From Zymomonas mobilis (GTDB lineage: Bacteria; Pseudomonadota; Alphaproteobacteria; Sphingomonadales; Sphingomonadaceae), in NCBI RefSeq assembly GCF_006715975.1, contig NZ_VFOF01000001.1, forward strand, positions 444,001 through 508,000: DNA of 64,000 bases, written 5' to 3'. How positions within the stretch are numbered: the stretch's first letter is position 1; every line of letters begins with the position of its first letter. The notes under the pieces were generated by a model. The model did no database searches. It saw only the letters and a program-made list of their open reading frames with translations, and had not been told where the DNA came from. Made by a program: the position numbers and the translations under genes. Shown one piece after another: positions 29,881-42,121 of this stretch.

Positions 29881-30873
29881 ATGGAAATAAAGATATACAT
29901 GAAGTTAATCTGTAATTTTGGAATAACATTCGGATTATTCCTTGTACCCTCTTGTGTTTTTGCTACTCAAAGCAGTTTATCTTCTAGTTACCAGCAATGG
30001 TACACAGGTTCGCTTTTATCGCCTTCAGGTGCTTTGCGTCAGGGCGGCGTCACAATCGAACCCTATATATCTTATAATCGTCCTATTGATAACGTGGATG
30101 CCTTTGGTCACAAATCACCTGTTTATGGTGGCACCCAGAGCGTCGCTAATACAACGCTTGTTAAATACGGTATTACCAATCATTTGAGCATCCAGCTGCA
30201 TCCTCAGTTTCTCTATAAATGGAAATCCAGTTACGGAAATGGTGGTGGGCAGCCTAGAATTGGGGATCTTCCGCTGGATTTTATCTGGCGTTTTATTGAC
30301 CCGAATGAAAGCCGTCTTATTCCAGCCGTAATGATTCAGGCGGGTATCTCTTTCCCTACCGGTCGGTTCGATCGCTTAAACGCAACAAAAACCAATGCCG
30401 GAGGCAATGGTAACTATGTCTTCCGTGCTGCTTTGGTTACCCAGTCAACATACCGTATTTCTGGTCATGCCTTGAGAGTGCGTGGATGGGCGAATGTGCG
30501 TCGTTCTGTCCGTGATGCTGAAATTCATGGCATTAGTAGTTATGGCACCAGCCAAGATTTTATTGGTAACGCCGAAACTGGTATGAATGGGCAGGGTGGT
30601 GTTTCCGTTGAATATGGTATCAATCAGCGTTGGGTTTTGGCCTGTGATGTCGCTCGTGACTGGTCATATGGATCGAAGGTTAAAGGCTATAATAACGGGG
30701 TCGATTATGTGAATAAAACGGGGCAGGGATCTGGTGACTGGGTTGTAGCTCCGGCTGTCGAATATAACTGGTCTGCCCGTTATGGTATTATCGCTGGTGT
30801 CTCCACGCCTTTTTGGGGGAAGAATACGACTGAAAGTCTGTCCGGTCAGGTCGCTTTTGATATGGTTTTTTAG
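29881..30873 (+). CDS. Exported protein, probable outer-membrane beta-barrel of unknown role
   Basis: I do not recognise a named function. Up to 330 residues; ATG at 29899 is the better start because it opens directly into a signal peptide (MKLICNFGITFGLFLVPSCVFA, cut before TQSS). The mature part is rich in alternating hydrophobic/aromatic strands and glycine turns and ends in DMVF with a terminal phenylalanine, the usual signature for BAM-assembled barrels. The pattern resembles the phenol-degradation 'MetA'-type transporter family, a weak assignment. It is isolated by AT-rich DNA upstream and faces uvrB downstream on the same strand. Confidence 0.6.
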   Translation: MEIKIYMKLICNFGITFGLFLVPSCVFATQSSLSSSYQQWYTGSLLSPSGALRQGGVTIEPYISYNRPIDNVDAFGHKSPVYGGTQSVANTTLVKYGITNHLSIQLHPQFLYKWKSSYGNGGGQPRIGDLPLDFIWRFIDPNESRLIPAVMIQAGISFPTGRFDRLNATKTNAGGNGNYVFRAALVTQSTYRISGHALRVRGWANVRRSVRDAEIHGISSYGTSQDFIGNAETGMNGQGGVSVEYGINQRWVLACDVARDWSYGSKVKGYNNGVDYVNKTGQGSGDWVVAPAVEYNWSARYGIIAGVSTPFWGKNTTESLSGQVAFDMVF

Positions 30874-30962
30874 TCGTTTTTTGGCTGCCTTATCCAGAAT
30901 GGTTTTGAATATAAAATTTAACCTCTTTCGGTGCTTGTTTCCTGCGATGGGGCTCTCATATC

Positions 30963-33191
30963 TTGAATATGACTATTGCGATCCGCACGACGCTTGATGA
31001 GCCAGAAAATCATGCCGATTTTGTGCCTCATCGCCCCAGCCGCCCCGAGAAAACAGAGCCATCAAAGCCATTTCGTCTGGTATCTGATTACGAACCTGCG
31101 GGTGACCAACCGCAGGCAATCCATGGCTTGTGTAAAGACATTGAAAAAGGGGAGCGGGATCAGGTTTTATTGGGCATAACGGGCTCTGGTAAGACTTTTA
31201 CGATGGCAAAAGTCATTGAGAAATTGCAGCGTCCCAGTTTGATATTGGCTCCGAATAAAATTTTGGCCGCTCAGCTTTATGGTGAGTTCAAACGCTTCTT
31301 TCCAGAAAATGCGGTTGAGTTCTTCGTCAGCTATTACGATTATTATCAGCCAGAAGCCTATGTCCCAAGAACGGACACTTACATCGAAAAAGACAGTGCA
31401 ATCAATGAAGCGATTGACCGGATGCGCCATGCGGCAACCCGTTCTTTGTTAGAGCGGGAAGATGTCATCATCGTTGCCTCTGTTTCTTGTCTTTATGGTA
31501 TCGGGTCTGTTGATACCTATTCATCTATGACCTTTCGTTTGTTGAAAGGGCAGATGGCTGACCAACGGGAAATCATTCGGCGCTTGGTGGCATTGCAGTA
31601 TAAGAGGAATGATGTTGCTTTTGGACGGGGTTCCTTTCGGGTGAAAGGTGATACCCTCGAGATATTTCCTTCCCATTATGAAGATATGGCGTGGCGGGTC
31701 AGCTTTTTTGGGGATGAAATTGAGGAAATCGCTGAATTTGATCCTTTAACAGGTGTCAAAATTGCCAAGCTTGATCAGATTAAGATCTATGCGAATTCTC
31801 ATTATGTGACGCCGGAGCCGACTTTGAAAGCGGCTAATAACGCGATCCGGCGCGAATTGGGTAATCGTTTGCAGGAGTTTCAGGCGGAAGGTAAATTGTT
31901 GGAAGCGCAACGATTGGAACAGCGCACCGAATTCGATTTGGAAATGATGGCCGCTACGGGCGCTTGTTCCGGTATCGAAAATTATTCCCGCTTTCTAACT
32001 GGACGCGCACCGGGTGAGCCACCGCCAACGTTATTTGAATATCTGCCCGACAATGCTTTGCTTTTTGTGGATGAAAGCCATCAGACGGTGCCGCAGATTA
32101 ACGGTATGGCACGGGGCGATTATCGCCGTAAGACGACTTTGGCTGATTATGGATTCCGTTTACCTTCCTGTATTGATAACCGCCCACTTCGTTTTGAAGA
32201 GTGGAATGCGATGCGGCCACAAACTGTCTATGTGTCTGCAACCCCTGGCCCTTGGGAATTAGAACAAACTGGCGGCGTTTTTGTCGAGCAGGTTATTCGG
32301 CCGACTGGGTTAGTTGATCCCGTCATAGAAGTGCGTCCGATTGAAGAACAGGTGGATAACCTGATTGTTGAAGCCAAAAAAACGGCGGCTTTGGGATGGC
32401 GTTCTTTGGTGACAACCTTGACCAAAAGAATGGCCGAGGATTTAACCGAATATATGTATGAAGCGGGTTTAAAAGTTCGCTACATGCATTCCGATATTGA
32501 AACGATTGAGCGTATCGAGCTTATTCGTGATTTGAGATTAGGCGTCTATGACGTTTTGATCGGTATCAACCTGTTACGTGAAGGGCTGGATATCCCTGAA
32601 TGTGGGCTGGTCGCTGTTTTGGATGCCGATAAGGAAGGCTTTTTGCGTTCTGCAACATCGTTGATTCAGACAATCGGACGCGCTGCCCGTAATGCCGACG
32701 GACGCGTAATTTTATATGGCGATAAAATTACCGGCTCTATGGCACGAGCAATGGCCGAAACCGAACGCCGTCGCACCAAGCAGATCGCGTGGAATGAAGC
32801 GCATAATATAACGCCGACGACAGTTAAACGACAGGTTGACGATATTGTCGGCCATTTTGGTGTTGTAGAAGATCAGGATAAATCGGCTAAGCCGGAAAAC
32901 CGCGATCCGAAAATGCTGGCGCGTTCTATCTCGGAAACTGAAAAAGAAATGTTGGAGGCGGCTGCTAATTTGGAATTTGAAAAAGCGGCTGAATTACGGG
33001 ACGTTTTACAGCAGTTGAAACGGCAAGAATTAGGTCTGCCACCGGAAAAATCGATGGAGATACAGGGGCGTTCTGAAGCCGGGCGTCCCGGAACTCGAAA
33101 AACACGAAGCGACAAAGCCAGAGAAGTGCGGGCTTCCAAAAAAGAGAAGCAGGAAACGGGCGAAAAACCGTTGCGATCGCGCGGGCATTGA
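30963..33191 (+). CDS. uvrB: Excinuclease ABC subunit B
   Basis: A 742-residue UvrB, the helicase-like damage-verification subunit of nucleotide excision repair. Walker [13 protein letters not shown] (about residues 70-81), the beta-hairpin [13 protein letters not shown] that clamps DNA, DEShQ-type Walker B ([12 protein letters not shown]), YVSATPG, the [11 protein letters not shown] and [11 protein letters not shown] motifs and [11 protein letters not shown] are all present. A C-terminal UVR domain (about 655-690, [19 protein letters not shown]) binds UvrC. The tail (about 700-742) is basic and low complexity. The first codon is TTG at 30963 or ATG at 30969. Confidence 0.96.
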   Translation: MNMTIAIRTTLDEPENHADFVPHRPSRPEKTEPSKPFRLVSDYEPAGDQPQAIHGLCKDIEKGERDQVLLGITGSGKTFTMAKVIEKLQRPSLILAPNKILAAQLYGEFKRFFPENAVEFFVSYYDYYQPEAYVPRTDTYIEKDSAINEAIDRMRHAATRSLLEREDVIIVASVSCLYGIGSVDTYSSMTFRLLKGQMADQREIIRRLVALQYKRNDVAFGRGSFRVKGDTLEIFPSHYEDMAWRVSFFGDEIEEIAEFDPLTGVKIAKLDQIKIYANSHYVTPEPTLKAANNAIRRELGNRLQEFQAEGKLLEAQRLEQRTEFDLEMMAATGACSGIENYSRFLTGRAPGEPPPTLFEYLPDNALLFVDESHQTVPQINGMARGDYRRKTTLADYGFRLPSCIDNRPLRFEEWNAMRPQTVYVSATPGPWELEQTGGVFVEQVIRPTGLVDPVIEVRPIEEQVDNLIVEAKKTAALGWRSLVTTLTKRMAEDLTEYMYEAGLKVRYMHSDIETIERIELIRDLRLGVYDVLIGINLLREGLDIPECGLVAVLDADKEGFLRSATSLIQTIGRAARNADGRVILYGDKITGSMARAMAETERRRTKQIAWNEAHNITPTTVKRQVDDIVGHFGVVEDQDKSAKPENRDPKMLARSISETEKEMLEAAANLEFEKAAELRDVLQQLKRQELGLPPEKSMEIQGRSEAGRPGTRKTRSDKAREVRASKKEKQETGEKPLRSRGH

Positions 33192-33212
33192 TTTCCAGAT
33201 AATCAAACAGAA

Positions 33213-33252
33213 ACCCTGTCTTGAATGATGAAAATATCAATAGAGACAGGGT
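33213..33252 (+). terminator. Terminator-like hairpin after uvrB
   Basis: ACCCTGTCT and AGACAGGGT pair perfectly over a 22-base loop that can itself pair (TGAT/ATCA). A T-run follows after six bases. Confidence 0.6.
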
Positions 33253-33338
33253 ATTCCATTTTTATAGCTATATCATTATTCCGTAAATGCCGCTGGCAGG
33301 ATTGACTTTTCTTCGAGCGGAGAAAAGCTTGGCAATAG

Positions 33339-34523
33339 ATGACGGTAATCAAAGGAATAAAGGTGGTAGAAACAACAGCGCAAAATACGGATCGTCCGCG
33401 TTTTTCTTTTTCAATAGCGGCAAGAGAAGGAAAAGCGCGTACCGGCGTTATATCAATGAAGCGGGGCGATATCCGTACGCCTGCCTTTATGCCGGTCGGA
33501 ACGGCGGCGACCGTGAAGGCGTTGAAACCGGAAACAGTTCGGGCGACGGGCGCTGATATTATTTTGGGTAATACCTATCACCTCATGCTGCGTCCCGGAG
33601 CAGAACGTCTCGCAAAATTGGGTGGGTTGCATTCTTTTATGGGATGGGATCGTCCGATCTTGACCGATAGTGGCGGCTATCAGGTAATGAGCCTTTCATC
33701 CTTGACGAAACAGAGTGAAGAAGGTGTCACCTTTAAAAGTCATTTGGATGGTTCACGGCATGTATTAACGCCGGAACGGTCTATCGAAATCCAGCATTTA
33801 TTGGGTAGCGATATTGTCATGGCTTTTGATGAATGCACGCCCTATCCCGCGACACCTTCGCGTGCGACGTCTTCTATGGAACGGTCGGTGCGTTGGGCGA
33901 AAAGATCCCGCGAAGCTTTTAATAATACGGAAGAACAAGCCCGTAATGCGGCTTTATTCGGTATCCAGCAAGGCTCTGTTTTTGAAAATCTGCGCCAGCA
34001 ATCGGCCGATGCGTTGGCTGAGATCGGCTTCGATGGTTATGCTGTTGGCGGTTTGGCGGTTGGTGAAGGACAGGAAGAGATGTTCCGCGTCCTCGATTTC
34101 TGTGTGCCGATGTTGCCGGATGATAAACCCCATTATTTGATGGGAGTTGGAAAGCCGGATGATATTGTCGGTGCCGTCGAGCGCGGTATTGATATGTTTG
34201 ATTGCGTTTTACCAACGCGATCCGGCCGTAACGGGCAGGCCTTTACATGGGATGGCCCTATCAATATCAGAAATGCCCGTTTTTCAGAAGATTTGAATCC
34301 TTTGGATAGCGAATGTCACTGTCCTGTCTGTCAAAAATGGAGCCGTGCTTACATCCATCATTTGATCCGTGCCGGTGAAATTTTGGGTGCCATGTTGATG
34401 ACAGAGCACAATATTGCCTTTTATCAGCAGTTAATGCAGAAAATACGGGATTCTATTGCTGAAGGCCGTTTTTCGCAATTTGCACAGGATTTCCGGACGC
34501 GTTATTTCGCACGAAATAGCTAG
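33339..34523 (+). CDS. tgt: Queuine tRNA-ribosyltransferase
   Basis: A 394-residue (or 386, see start) TIM-barrel enzyme that exchanges guanine 34 for preQ1 in GUN-anticodon tRNAs. Family marks are [27 protein letters not shown], the base-recognition stretch [29 protein letters not shown] with the nucleophilic aspartate, and a zinc site formed by CHCPVCQKW and a later HHL histidine. The frame opens at ATG 33339, but the GTG at 33363 has a well-spaced AGGA (33352-33355) and gives MVETTAQ; I favour it. Its neighbours ligA and uvrB suggest no shared pathway. Confidence 0.94.
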   Translation: MTVIKGIKVVETTAQNTDRPRFSFSIAAREGKARTGVISMKRGDIRTPAFMPVGTAATVKALKPETVRATGADIILGNTYHLMLRPGAERLAKLGGLHSFMGWDRPILTDSGGYQVMSLSSLTKQSEEGVTFKSHLDGSRHVLTPERSIEIQHLLGSDIVMAFDECTPYPATPSRATSSMERSVRWAKRSREAFNNTEEQARNAALFGIQQGSVFENLRQQSADALAEIGFDGYAVGGLAVGEGQEEMFRVLDFCVPMLPDDKPHYLMGVGKPDDIVGAVERGIDMFDCVLPTRSGRNGQAFTWDGPINIRNARFSEDLNPLDSECHCPVCQKWSRAYIHHLIRAGEILGAMLMTEHNIAFYQQLMQKIRDSIAEGRFSQFAQDFRTRYFARNS

Positions 34524-36770
<2,247 letters not shown>

Positions 36771-37142
36771 TAAATGCAATGCCATTTCTTGAAATTTATA
36801 TTCCAAGTTTAGATTTTTATTGGTTTTTAGTATTTTTTAAAAAGAAAACATATTTTTTAAACACTTAAAGCATCTCTTTATTAGAAAATTTTGTTTTACT
36901 TGCGTTGTCATCAATCAAGCATAAGTAAAAAAATGATCGCATATGATCGACGCAAATATTATTCCAATAATGATAAGGAGGTTCCAAAATCGGTTCAATA
37001 GGAGTAATCCGTATTCAGTTCATCGCCAAGGATTCGGTTTGTGATGTTATTTTCGGTCAGAAACTAAAATAAGATCGATGTTTAACATTGCCGATACTCG
37101 GCGGTTTTAAGATTTACAGATTAAGGCGGGAGAGGAATCGCC
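36771..37142. other. Long leader/promoter region of the glf operon
   Basis: This 372-base gap holds no gene of credible length. It contains an imperfect inverted repeat (36900-36913 with 36944-36955), a perfect AAGGAGG (36975-36981) and an AGGAG (37000-37004) neither of which is followed by a start codon at working distance, and a possible 24-codon open frame (36970-37044). The glf ATG has its own purine-rich site (GGGAGAGG, 37128-37135). Confidence 0.5.
36900..36955 (+). promoter_or_regulatory. Inverted repeat upstream of glf
   Basis: TTGCGTTGTCATCA (36900-36913) is nearly the complement of TGATCGACGCAA (36944-36955), with one G.T pair and one bulged base. The repeat could be an operator or fold as a leader hairpin. 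Confidence 0.4.
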
Positions 37143-38564
37143 ATGAGTTCTGAAAGTAGTCAGGGTCTAGTCACACGACTAGCCCTAATCGCTGCTATAG
37201 GTGGCTTGCTTTTCGGTTACGATTCAGCTGTTATTGCAGCAATCGGTACACCGGTTGATATCCATTTTATTGCCCCTCGTCATCTGTCTGCTACGGCTGC
37301 GGCTTCCCTTTCTGGGATGGTCGTTGTTGCTGTTTTGGTCGGTTGTGTTACCGGTTCTTTGCTGTCTGGCTGGATTGGTATTCGCTTCGGTCGCCGCGGC
37401 GGATTGTTGATGAGTTCTATTTGTTTCGTCGCCGCCGGTTTTGGTGCTGCGCTGACCGAAAAATTCTTTGGAACCGGTAGTTCGGCTTTACAGATTTTTT
37501 GCTTTTTCCGGTTTCTTGCCGGTTTAGGTATCGGTATCGTTTCAACCTTGACCCCTACCTATATTGCTGAAATCGCTCCGCCAGACAAACGCGGTCAGAT
37601 GGTTTCTGGTCAGCAGATGGCCATCGTGACGGGTGCTTTAACTGGTTATATCTTTACCTGGTTACTGGCTCATTTCGGTTCTATCGATTGGGTTAATGCC
37701 AATGGCTGGTTCTGGTCTCCGGCTTCGGAAGGCATGATCGGTATTGCCTTCTTACTGCTGCTGTTAACGGCACCGGATACGCCGCATTGGTTGGTGATGA
37801 AAGGACGTCATTCCGAGGCCAGCAAGATTCTTGCTCGTCTGGAACCGCAAGTCGATCCTTCTTTGACGATTCAAAAAATTAGAGCCGGCTTTGATAAAGC
37901 TATGGACAAAAGCAGTGCAGGTTTGTTTGCTTTTGGTATCACCGTTGTTTTTGCCGGTGTCGCAGTTGCTGCATTCCAGCAGTTGGTTGGTATTAACGCC
38001 GTGCTGTATTACGCACCGCAGATGTTCCAGAATTTAGGTTTTGGCGCAGATACGGCATTATTGCAGACCATCTCTATTGGTGTTGTGAACTTTATCTTCA
38101 CCATGATTGCTTCTCGTGTTGTTGACCGTTTCGGTCGCAAACCCCTGCTTATTTGGGGTGCTCTCGGTATGGCCGCAATGATGGCAGTTTTGGGCTGTTG
38201 CTTCTGGTTCAAAGTCGGTGGTGTTTTACCTTTGGCTTCTGTGCTTCTTTACATTGCAGTTTTTGGTATGTCATGGGGCCCTGTCTGCTGGGTTGTTCTG
38301 TCAGAAATGTTCCCGAGTTCCATCAAGGGCGCAGCGATGCCTATCGCTGTTACTGGACAATGGTTAGCTAATATTTTGGTTAACTTCCTGTTTAAGCTTG
38401 CCGATGGTTCTCCTGCATTGAATCAGACTTTCAACCACGGCTTCTCTTACCTTGCTTTCGCAGCATTGAGCATTTTGGGTGGCTTGATTGTTGCCCGCTT
38501 CGTGCCGGAAACCAAGGGTCGGAGTCTGGATGAAATCGAGGAGATGTGGCGCTCCCAGAAGTAG
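37143..38564 (+). CDS. glf: Glucose facilitated diffusion transporter
   Basis: A 473-residue major facilitator sugar porter with twelve predicted transmembrane helices. Marks are GGLLFGYDSAVI in helix 1, RFGRRGG between helices 2 and 3, ETKG-type PETKGRSLDEIEEMW at the end, and QQLVGINAVLYYAPQMF in helix 7. It lets glucose and fructose equilibrate without energy cost, which suits a high-flux, low-yield fermenter. It is the first gene of glf-zwf-edd-glk, a known Zymomonas operon, and the length matches Glf from memory. Confidence 0.96.
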   Translation: MSSESSQGLVTRLALIAAIGGLLFGYDSAVIAAIGTPVDIHFIAPRHLSATAAASLSGMVVVAVLVGCVTGSLLSGWIGIRFGRRGGLLMSSICFVAAGFGAALTEKFFGTGSSALQIFCFFRFLAGLGIGIVSTLTPTYIAEIAPPDKRGQMVSGQQMAIVTGALTGYIFTWLLAHFGSIDWVNANGWFWSPASEGMIGIAFLLLLLTAPDTPHWLVMKGRHSEASKILARLEPQVDPSLTIQKIRAGFDKAMDKSSAGLFAFGITVVFAGVAVAAFQQLVGINAVLYYAPQMFQNLGFGADTALLQTISIGVVNFIFTMIASRVVDRFGRKPLLIWGALGMAAMMAVLGCCFWFKVGGVLPLASVLLYIAVFGMSWGPVCWVVLSEMFPSSIKGAAMPIAVTGQWLANILVNFLFKLADGSPALNQTFNHGFSYLAFAALSILGGLIVARFVPETKGRSLDEIEEMWRSQK

Positions 38565-38710
38565 TTAAACTTGCTTTGGCTGAATCCTTTTTGTCTTTTT
38601 TAGATAAGTCTTAACCAATTATACTTTTTGTTTAGAACGATGGTATAAACGGGGTAGACACGCTAGAAACAGGCTAAAGGGATTCGGCCTCTGTTTTAAG
38701 GACGAGAATA

Positions 38711-40168
38711 ATGACAAATACCGTTTCGACGATGATATTGTTTGGCTCGACTGGCGACCTTTCGCAGCGCATGCTGTTGCCGTCGCTTTATGGTCTTGAT
38801 GCCGATGGTTTGCTCGCAGAAGATCTGCGTATTGTTTGCACCTCCCGTAGTGATTTTGACACGGACGGCTTCCGTAATTTCGCAGAAAAATCTTTAGATC
38901 GCTTCGTCGCCCCTGACCGGTTGAATGATGAAGCCAAAGCTAAATTTCTTGCCAAGCTGTCCTATGCTACGGTCGATATTACTGATCCGACCCAATTTGG
39001 AAAATTAGCTGAACTTTGTGGTCCGGTCGAAAAAGGTATCGCCATTTATCTTTCGACTGCGCCTTCATTATTTGAAGGGGCAATCGCTGGTCTGAAACAG
39101 GCTGGTCTGGCTGGTCCAAATTCTCGCCTGGCGCTTGAGAAACCATTAGGTCACGATCTTGCTTCTTCTGACCATATTAACGATGCGGTTTTGAAGGTTT
39201 TCTCTGAAAAGCAAGTTTATCGTATCGATCATTATCTGGGTAAAGAAACGGTTCAGAACCTTCTGACCCTGCGTTTCGGCAATGCTTTGTTTGAACCGCT
39301 GTGGAATTCAAAAGGTATCGATCACGTCCAGATTAGCGTAGCTGAAACTGTTGGACTCGAAGGCCGTATTGGTTACTTTGATGGATCAGGCAGCTTGCGC
39401 GACATGATTCAGAGCCACATTCTTCAGTTGGTTGCTTTGGTTGCTATGGAGCCACCGGCCCATATGGAAGCTACCGCTGTTCGTGATGAAAAAGTAAAAG
39501 TTTTCCGCGCTCTGCGTCCTATCAATAATGACTCGGTCTTCACCCATACCGTCACTGGCCAATATGGCGCTGGTGTTTCTGGTGGTAAAGAAGTCGCTGG
39601 CTATATTGATGAACTGGGTCAGCCTTCTGACACTGAAACCTTTGTTGCTATCAAAGCACATGTTGATAACTGGCGCTGGCAGGGTGTTCCTTTCTACATC
39701 CGCACCGGTAAACGTTTACCAGCCCGTCGTTCTGAAATTGTGGTTCAGTTTAAACCTGTTCCGCATTCAATTTTCTCATCTTCGGGTGGTATTTTACAGC
39801 CGAACAAACTGCGCATTGTCTTGCAGCCTGACGAAACCATCCAGATTTCTATGATGGTTAAAGAACCAGGCCTTGACCGTAATGGTGCGCATATGCGTGA
39901 AGTTTGGCTCGACCTTTCCCTTACAGACGTATTTAAAGATCGTAAGCGTCGCATCGCTTATGAACGTCTGATGCTTGATCTTATCGAAGGCGACGCTACT
40001 TTATTTGTGCGTCGTGACGAAGTTGAGGCGCAGTGGGTTTGGATTGATGGAATTCGTGAAGGCTGGAAAGCCAACAGCATGAAGCCAAAAACCTATGTAT
40101 CTGGTACATGGGGGCCTTCAACTGCTATAGCTTTGGCCGAACGTGATGGAGTAACTTGGTATGACTGA
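38711..40168 (+). CDS. zwf: Glucose-6-phosphate 1-dehydrogenase
   Basis: A 485-residue enzyme oxidising glucose 6-phosphate to 6-phosphogluconolactone. The N-terminal Rossmann motif GSTGDLSQRML (about residues 12-22), the catalytic RIDHYLGKETVQN (about 172-184, active His/Lys) and EKPLGHDL are present. It is the second gene of the operon, 146 bases after glf, with AAGGA before the ATG and a hairpin (about 38668-38698) just upstream. It overlaps edd by eight bases. Confidence 0.96.
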   Translation: MTNTVSTMILFGSTGDLSQRMLLPSLYGLDADGLLAEDLRIVCTSRSDFDTDGFRNFAEKSLDRFVAPDRLNDEAKAKFLAKLSYATVDITDPTQFGKLAELCGPVEKGIAIYLSTAPSLFEGAIAGLKQAGLAGPNSRLALEKPLGHDLASSDHINDAVLKVFSEKQVYRIDHYLGKETVQNLLTLRFGNALFEPLWNSKGIDHVQISVAETVGLEGRIGYFDGSGSLRDMIQSHILQLVALVAMEPPAHMEATAVRDEKVKVFRALRPINNDSVFTHTVTGQYGAGVSGGKEVAGYIDELGQPSDTETFVAIKAHVDNWRWQGVPFYIRTGKRLPARRSEIVVQFKPVPHSIFSSSGGILQPNKLRIVLQPDETIQISMMVKEPGLDRNGAHMREVWLDLSLTDVFKDRKRRIAYERLMLDLIEGDATLFVRRDEVEAQWVWIDGIREGWKANSMKPKTYVSGTWGPSTAIALAERDGVTWYD

Positions 40169-41987
40169 TCTGCATTCAACGGTAGCACAGGTTACCGCGC
40201 GCGTTATTGAACGCTCGCGGAAAACCCGTAAGGCTTATCTGGACTTGATCCAGAATGAACGGGAAAAAGGCGTAGATCGTCCAAACCTGTCCTGCAGCAA
40301 CCTTGCTCATGGCTTCGCAGCAATGAACGGTGACAAGCCGGCTTTGCGCGACTTCAATAGCATGAATATCGGTGTCGTGACTTCATACAACGATATGTTG
40401 TCCGCTCATGAACCCTATTACCGCTATCCGGAGCAGATGAAGGTATTTGCTCGCGAAGTCGGTGCAACGGTTCAGGTCGCCGGTGGCGTTCCTGCTATGT
40501 GTGATGGTGTGACCCAGGGTCAGCCAGGCATGGAAGAATCCCTGTTCAGCCGCGATGTTATCGCTTTGGCTACCAGTGTTTCCTTGTGCCACGGTATGTT
40601 CGAAGGCGCAGCCCTTCTCGGTATCTGCGATAAGATCGTCCCAGGTCTTTTGATCGGCGCTTTGCGTTTCGGTCATCTCCCAACCGTTCTGGTTCCTTCA
40701 GGTCCAATGACCACGGGTATTCCGAACAAGGAAAAAATCCGTATCCGTCAGCTTTATGCTCAGGGTAAAGTTGGTCAGAAAGAACTTCTGGACATGGAAG
40801 CTGCTTGCTACCACGCAGAAGGTACTTGCACCTTCTTCGGTACGGCAAATACCAACCAGATGGTTATGGAAGTCCTTGGTCTGCATATGCCAGGTTCGGC
40901 ATTCGTTACCCCAGGAACGCCTCTCCGTCAGGCATTGACGCGCGCTGCTGTGCATCGTGTTGCTGAACTGGGATGGAAGGGCGACGATTACCGTCCGCTC
41001 GGTAAGATCATTGATGAAAAATCAATCGTCAATGCCATCGTCGGCTTGCTTGCAACGGGTGGTTCAACCAACCATACCATGCATATTCCGGCTATCGCTC
41101 GCGCTGCTGGTATTATCGTTAACTGGAATGACTTCCATGATCTTTCTGAAGTTGTTCCGTTAATTGCTCGTATCTATCCGAATGGTCCTCGCGATATCAA
41201 CGAATTCCAGAATGCTGGCGGTATGGCTTATGTCATCAAAGAACTGCTTGCTGCTAATCTGTTGAATCGTGATGTTGTGACCATCGCTAAAGGCGGTATC
41301 GAAGAATACGCAAAAGCACCGACGTTGAACGATGCTGGCGAATTGGTCTGGAAACCGGCTGATGAAACGCCAGGCGATGACAGCATTCTGCGCCCGGCTT
41401 CAAATCCTTTCGCTAAAGATGGCGGCTTGCGCCTTCTGGAAGGTAATCTTGGTCGTGCAATGTACAAGTCAAGTGCTGTTGATCCTAAATTCTGGACCAT
41501 TGAAGCACCTGTTCGCGTATTCTCTGATCAAGACGATGTTCAGAAAGCCTTCAAGGCTGGCGAATTGAACAAAGACGTTATCGTTGTTGTTCGTTTCCAG
41601 GGCCCGCGCGCTAACGGTATGCCTGAATTGCACAAATTGACCCCAGCTCTTGGTGTCATGCAGGATAATGGCTTCAAAGTCGCTTTGGTGACCGATGGCC
41701 GTATGTCGGGTGCTACCGGTAAAGTTCCAGTTGCCTTGCATGTAAGCCCCGAAGCACTGGGTGGTGGTGCTATCGGTAAATTGCGTGATGGCGATGTTGT
41801 TCGCATCTCTGTTGAAGAAGGCAAATTGGAAGCTTTGGTTCCTGCTGATGAGTGGAATGCTCGTCCGCATGCTGAAGCCCCTGCTTTCCAGCCGGGTACC
41901 GGACGTGAACTGTTTGATATCTTCCGTAAGAATGCTGCTAAAGCTGAAGACGGTGCAGTCGCAATTTTCTCAGGTGCCGGTATTTAA
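40161..41987 (+). CDS. edd: 6-phosphogluconate dehydratase
   Basis: A 608-residue IlvD/Edd-family Fe-S dehydratase converting 6-phosphogluconate to 2-keto-3-deoxy-6-phosphogluconate, the defining step of the Entner-Doudoroff pathway. Motifs are SYNDMLSAH, AGGVPAMCDGVTQGQPGMEESL (cluster cysteine), EGTCTFFGTANTNQM (second cysteine) and VTDGRMSGATGKVPVALH. The start ATGACTGA overlaps the zwf stop by eight bases, suggesting coupled translation. Codon use is that of a highly expressed gene. The aldolase Eda and lactonase are not in the window. Confidence 0.97.
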   Translation: MTDLHSTVAQVTARVIERSRKTRKAYLDLIQNEREKGVDRPNLSCSNLAHGFAAMNGDKPALRDFNSMNIGVVTSYNDMLSAHEPYYRYPEQMKVFAREVGATVQVAGGVPAMCDGVTQGQPGMEESLFSRDVIALATSVSLCHGMFEGAALLGICDKIVPGLLIGALRFGHLPTVLVPSGPMTTGIPNKEKIRIRQLYAQGKVGQKELLDMEAACYHAEGTCTFFGTANTNQMVMEVLGLHMPGSAFVTPGTPLRQALTRAAVHRVAELGWKGDDYRPLGKIIDEKSIVNAIVGLLATGGSTNHTMHIPAIARAAGIIVNWNDFHDLSEVVPLIARIYPNGPRDINEFQNAGGMAYVIKELLAANLLNRDVVTIAKGGIEEYAKAPTLNDAGELVWKPADETPGDDSILRPASNPFAKDGGLRLLEGNLGRAMYKSSAVDPKFWTIEAPVRVFSDQDDVQKAFKAGELNKDVIVVVRFQGPRANGMPELHKLTPALGVMQDNGFKVALVTDGRMSGATGKVPVALHVSPEALGGGAIGKLRDGDVVRISVEEGKLEALVPADEWNARPHAEAPAFQPGTGRELFDIFRKNAAKAEDGAVAIFSGAGI

Positions 41988-42030
41988 TTTTTCTGCTGAA
42001 AAATTATACACTTGGACTTTGTAAACTCTT

Positions 42031-42058
42031 TTCTGGTATAGGGTTACCTATACCAGAA
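42031..42058 (+). promoter_or_regulatory. Strong hairpin between edd and glk
   Basis: TTCTGGTATAGG pairs perfectly with CCTATACCAGAA around the four-base loop GTTA. No T-run follows, so it is more likely an mRNA-stabilising or processing element than a terminator. Confidence 0.7.
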
Positions 42059-42121
42059 CTGAAATCAGATTTGTTTTTGGTCCTATTATGGTGACTTTCT
42101 GATTTTAGAAAGGAAGTATTC

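Noticed and set aside
41469-41870. Minus-strand open frame opposite edd
   Set aside because: Edd coding is certain; the antisense frame follows from its codon bias.
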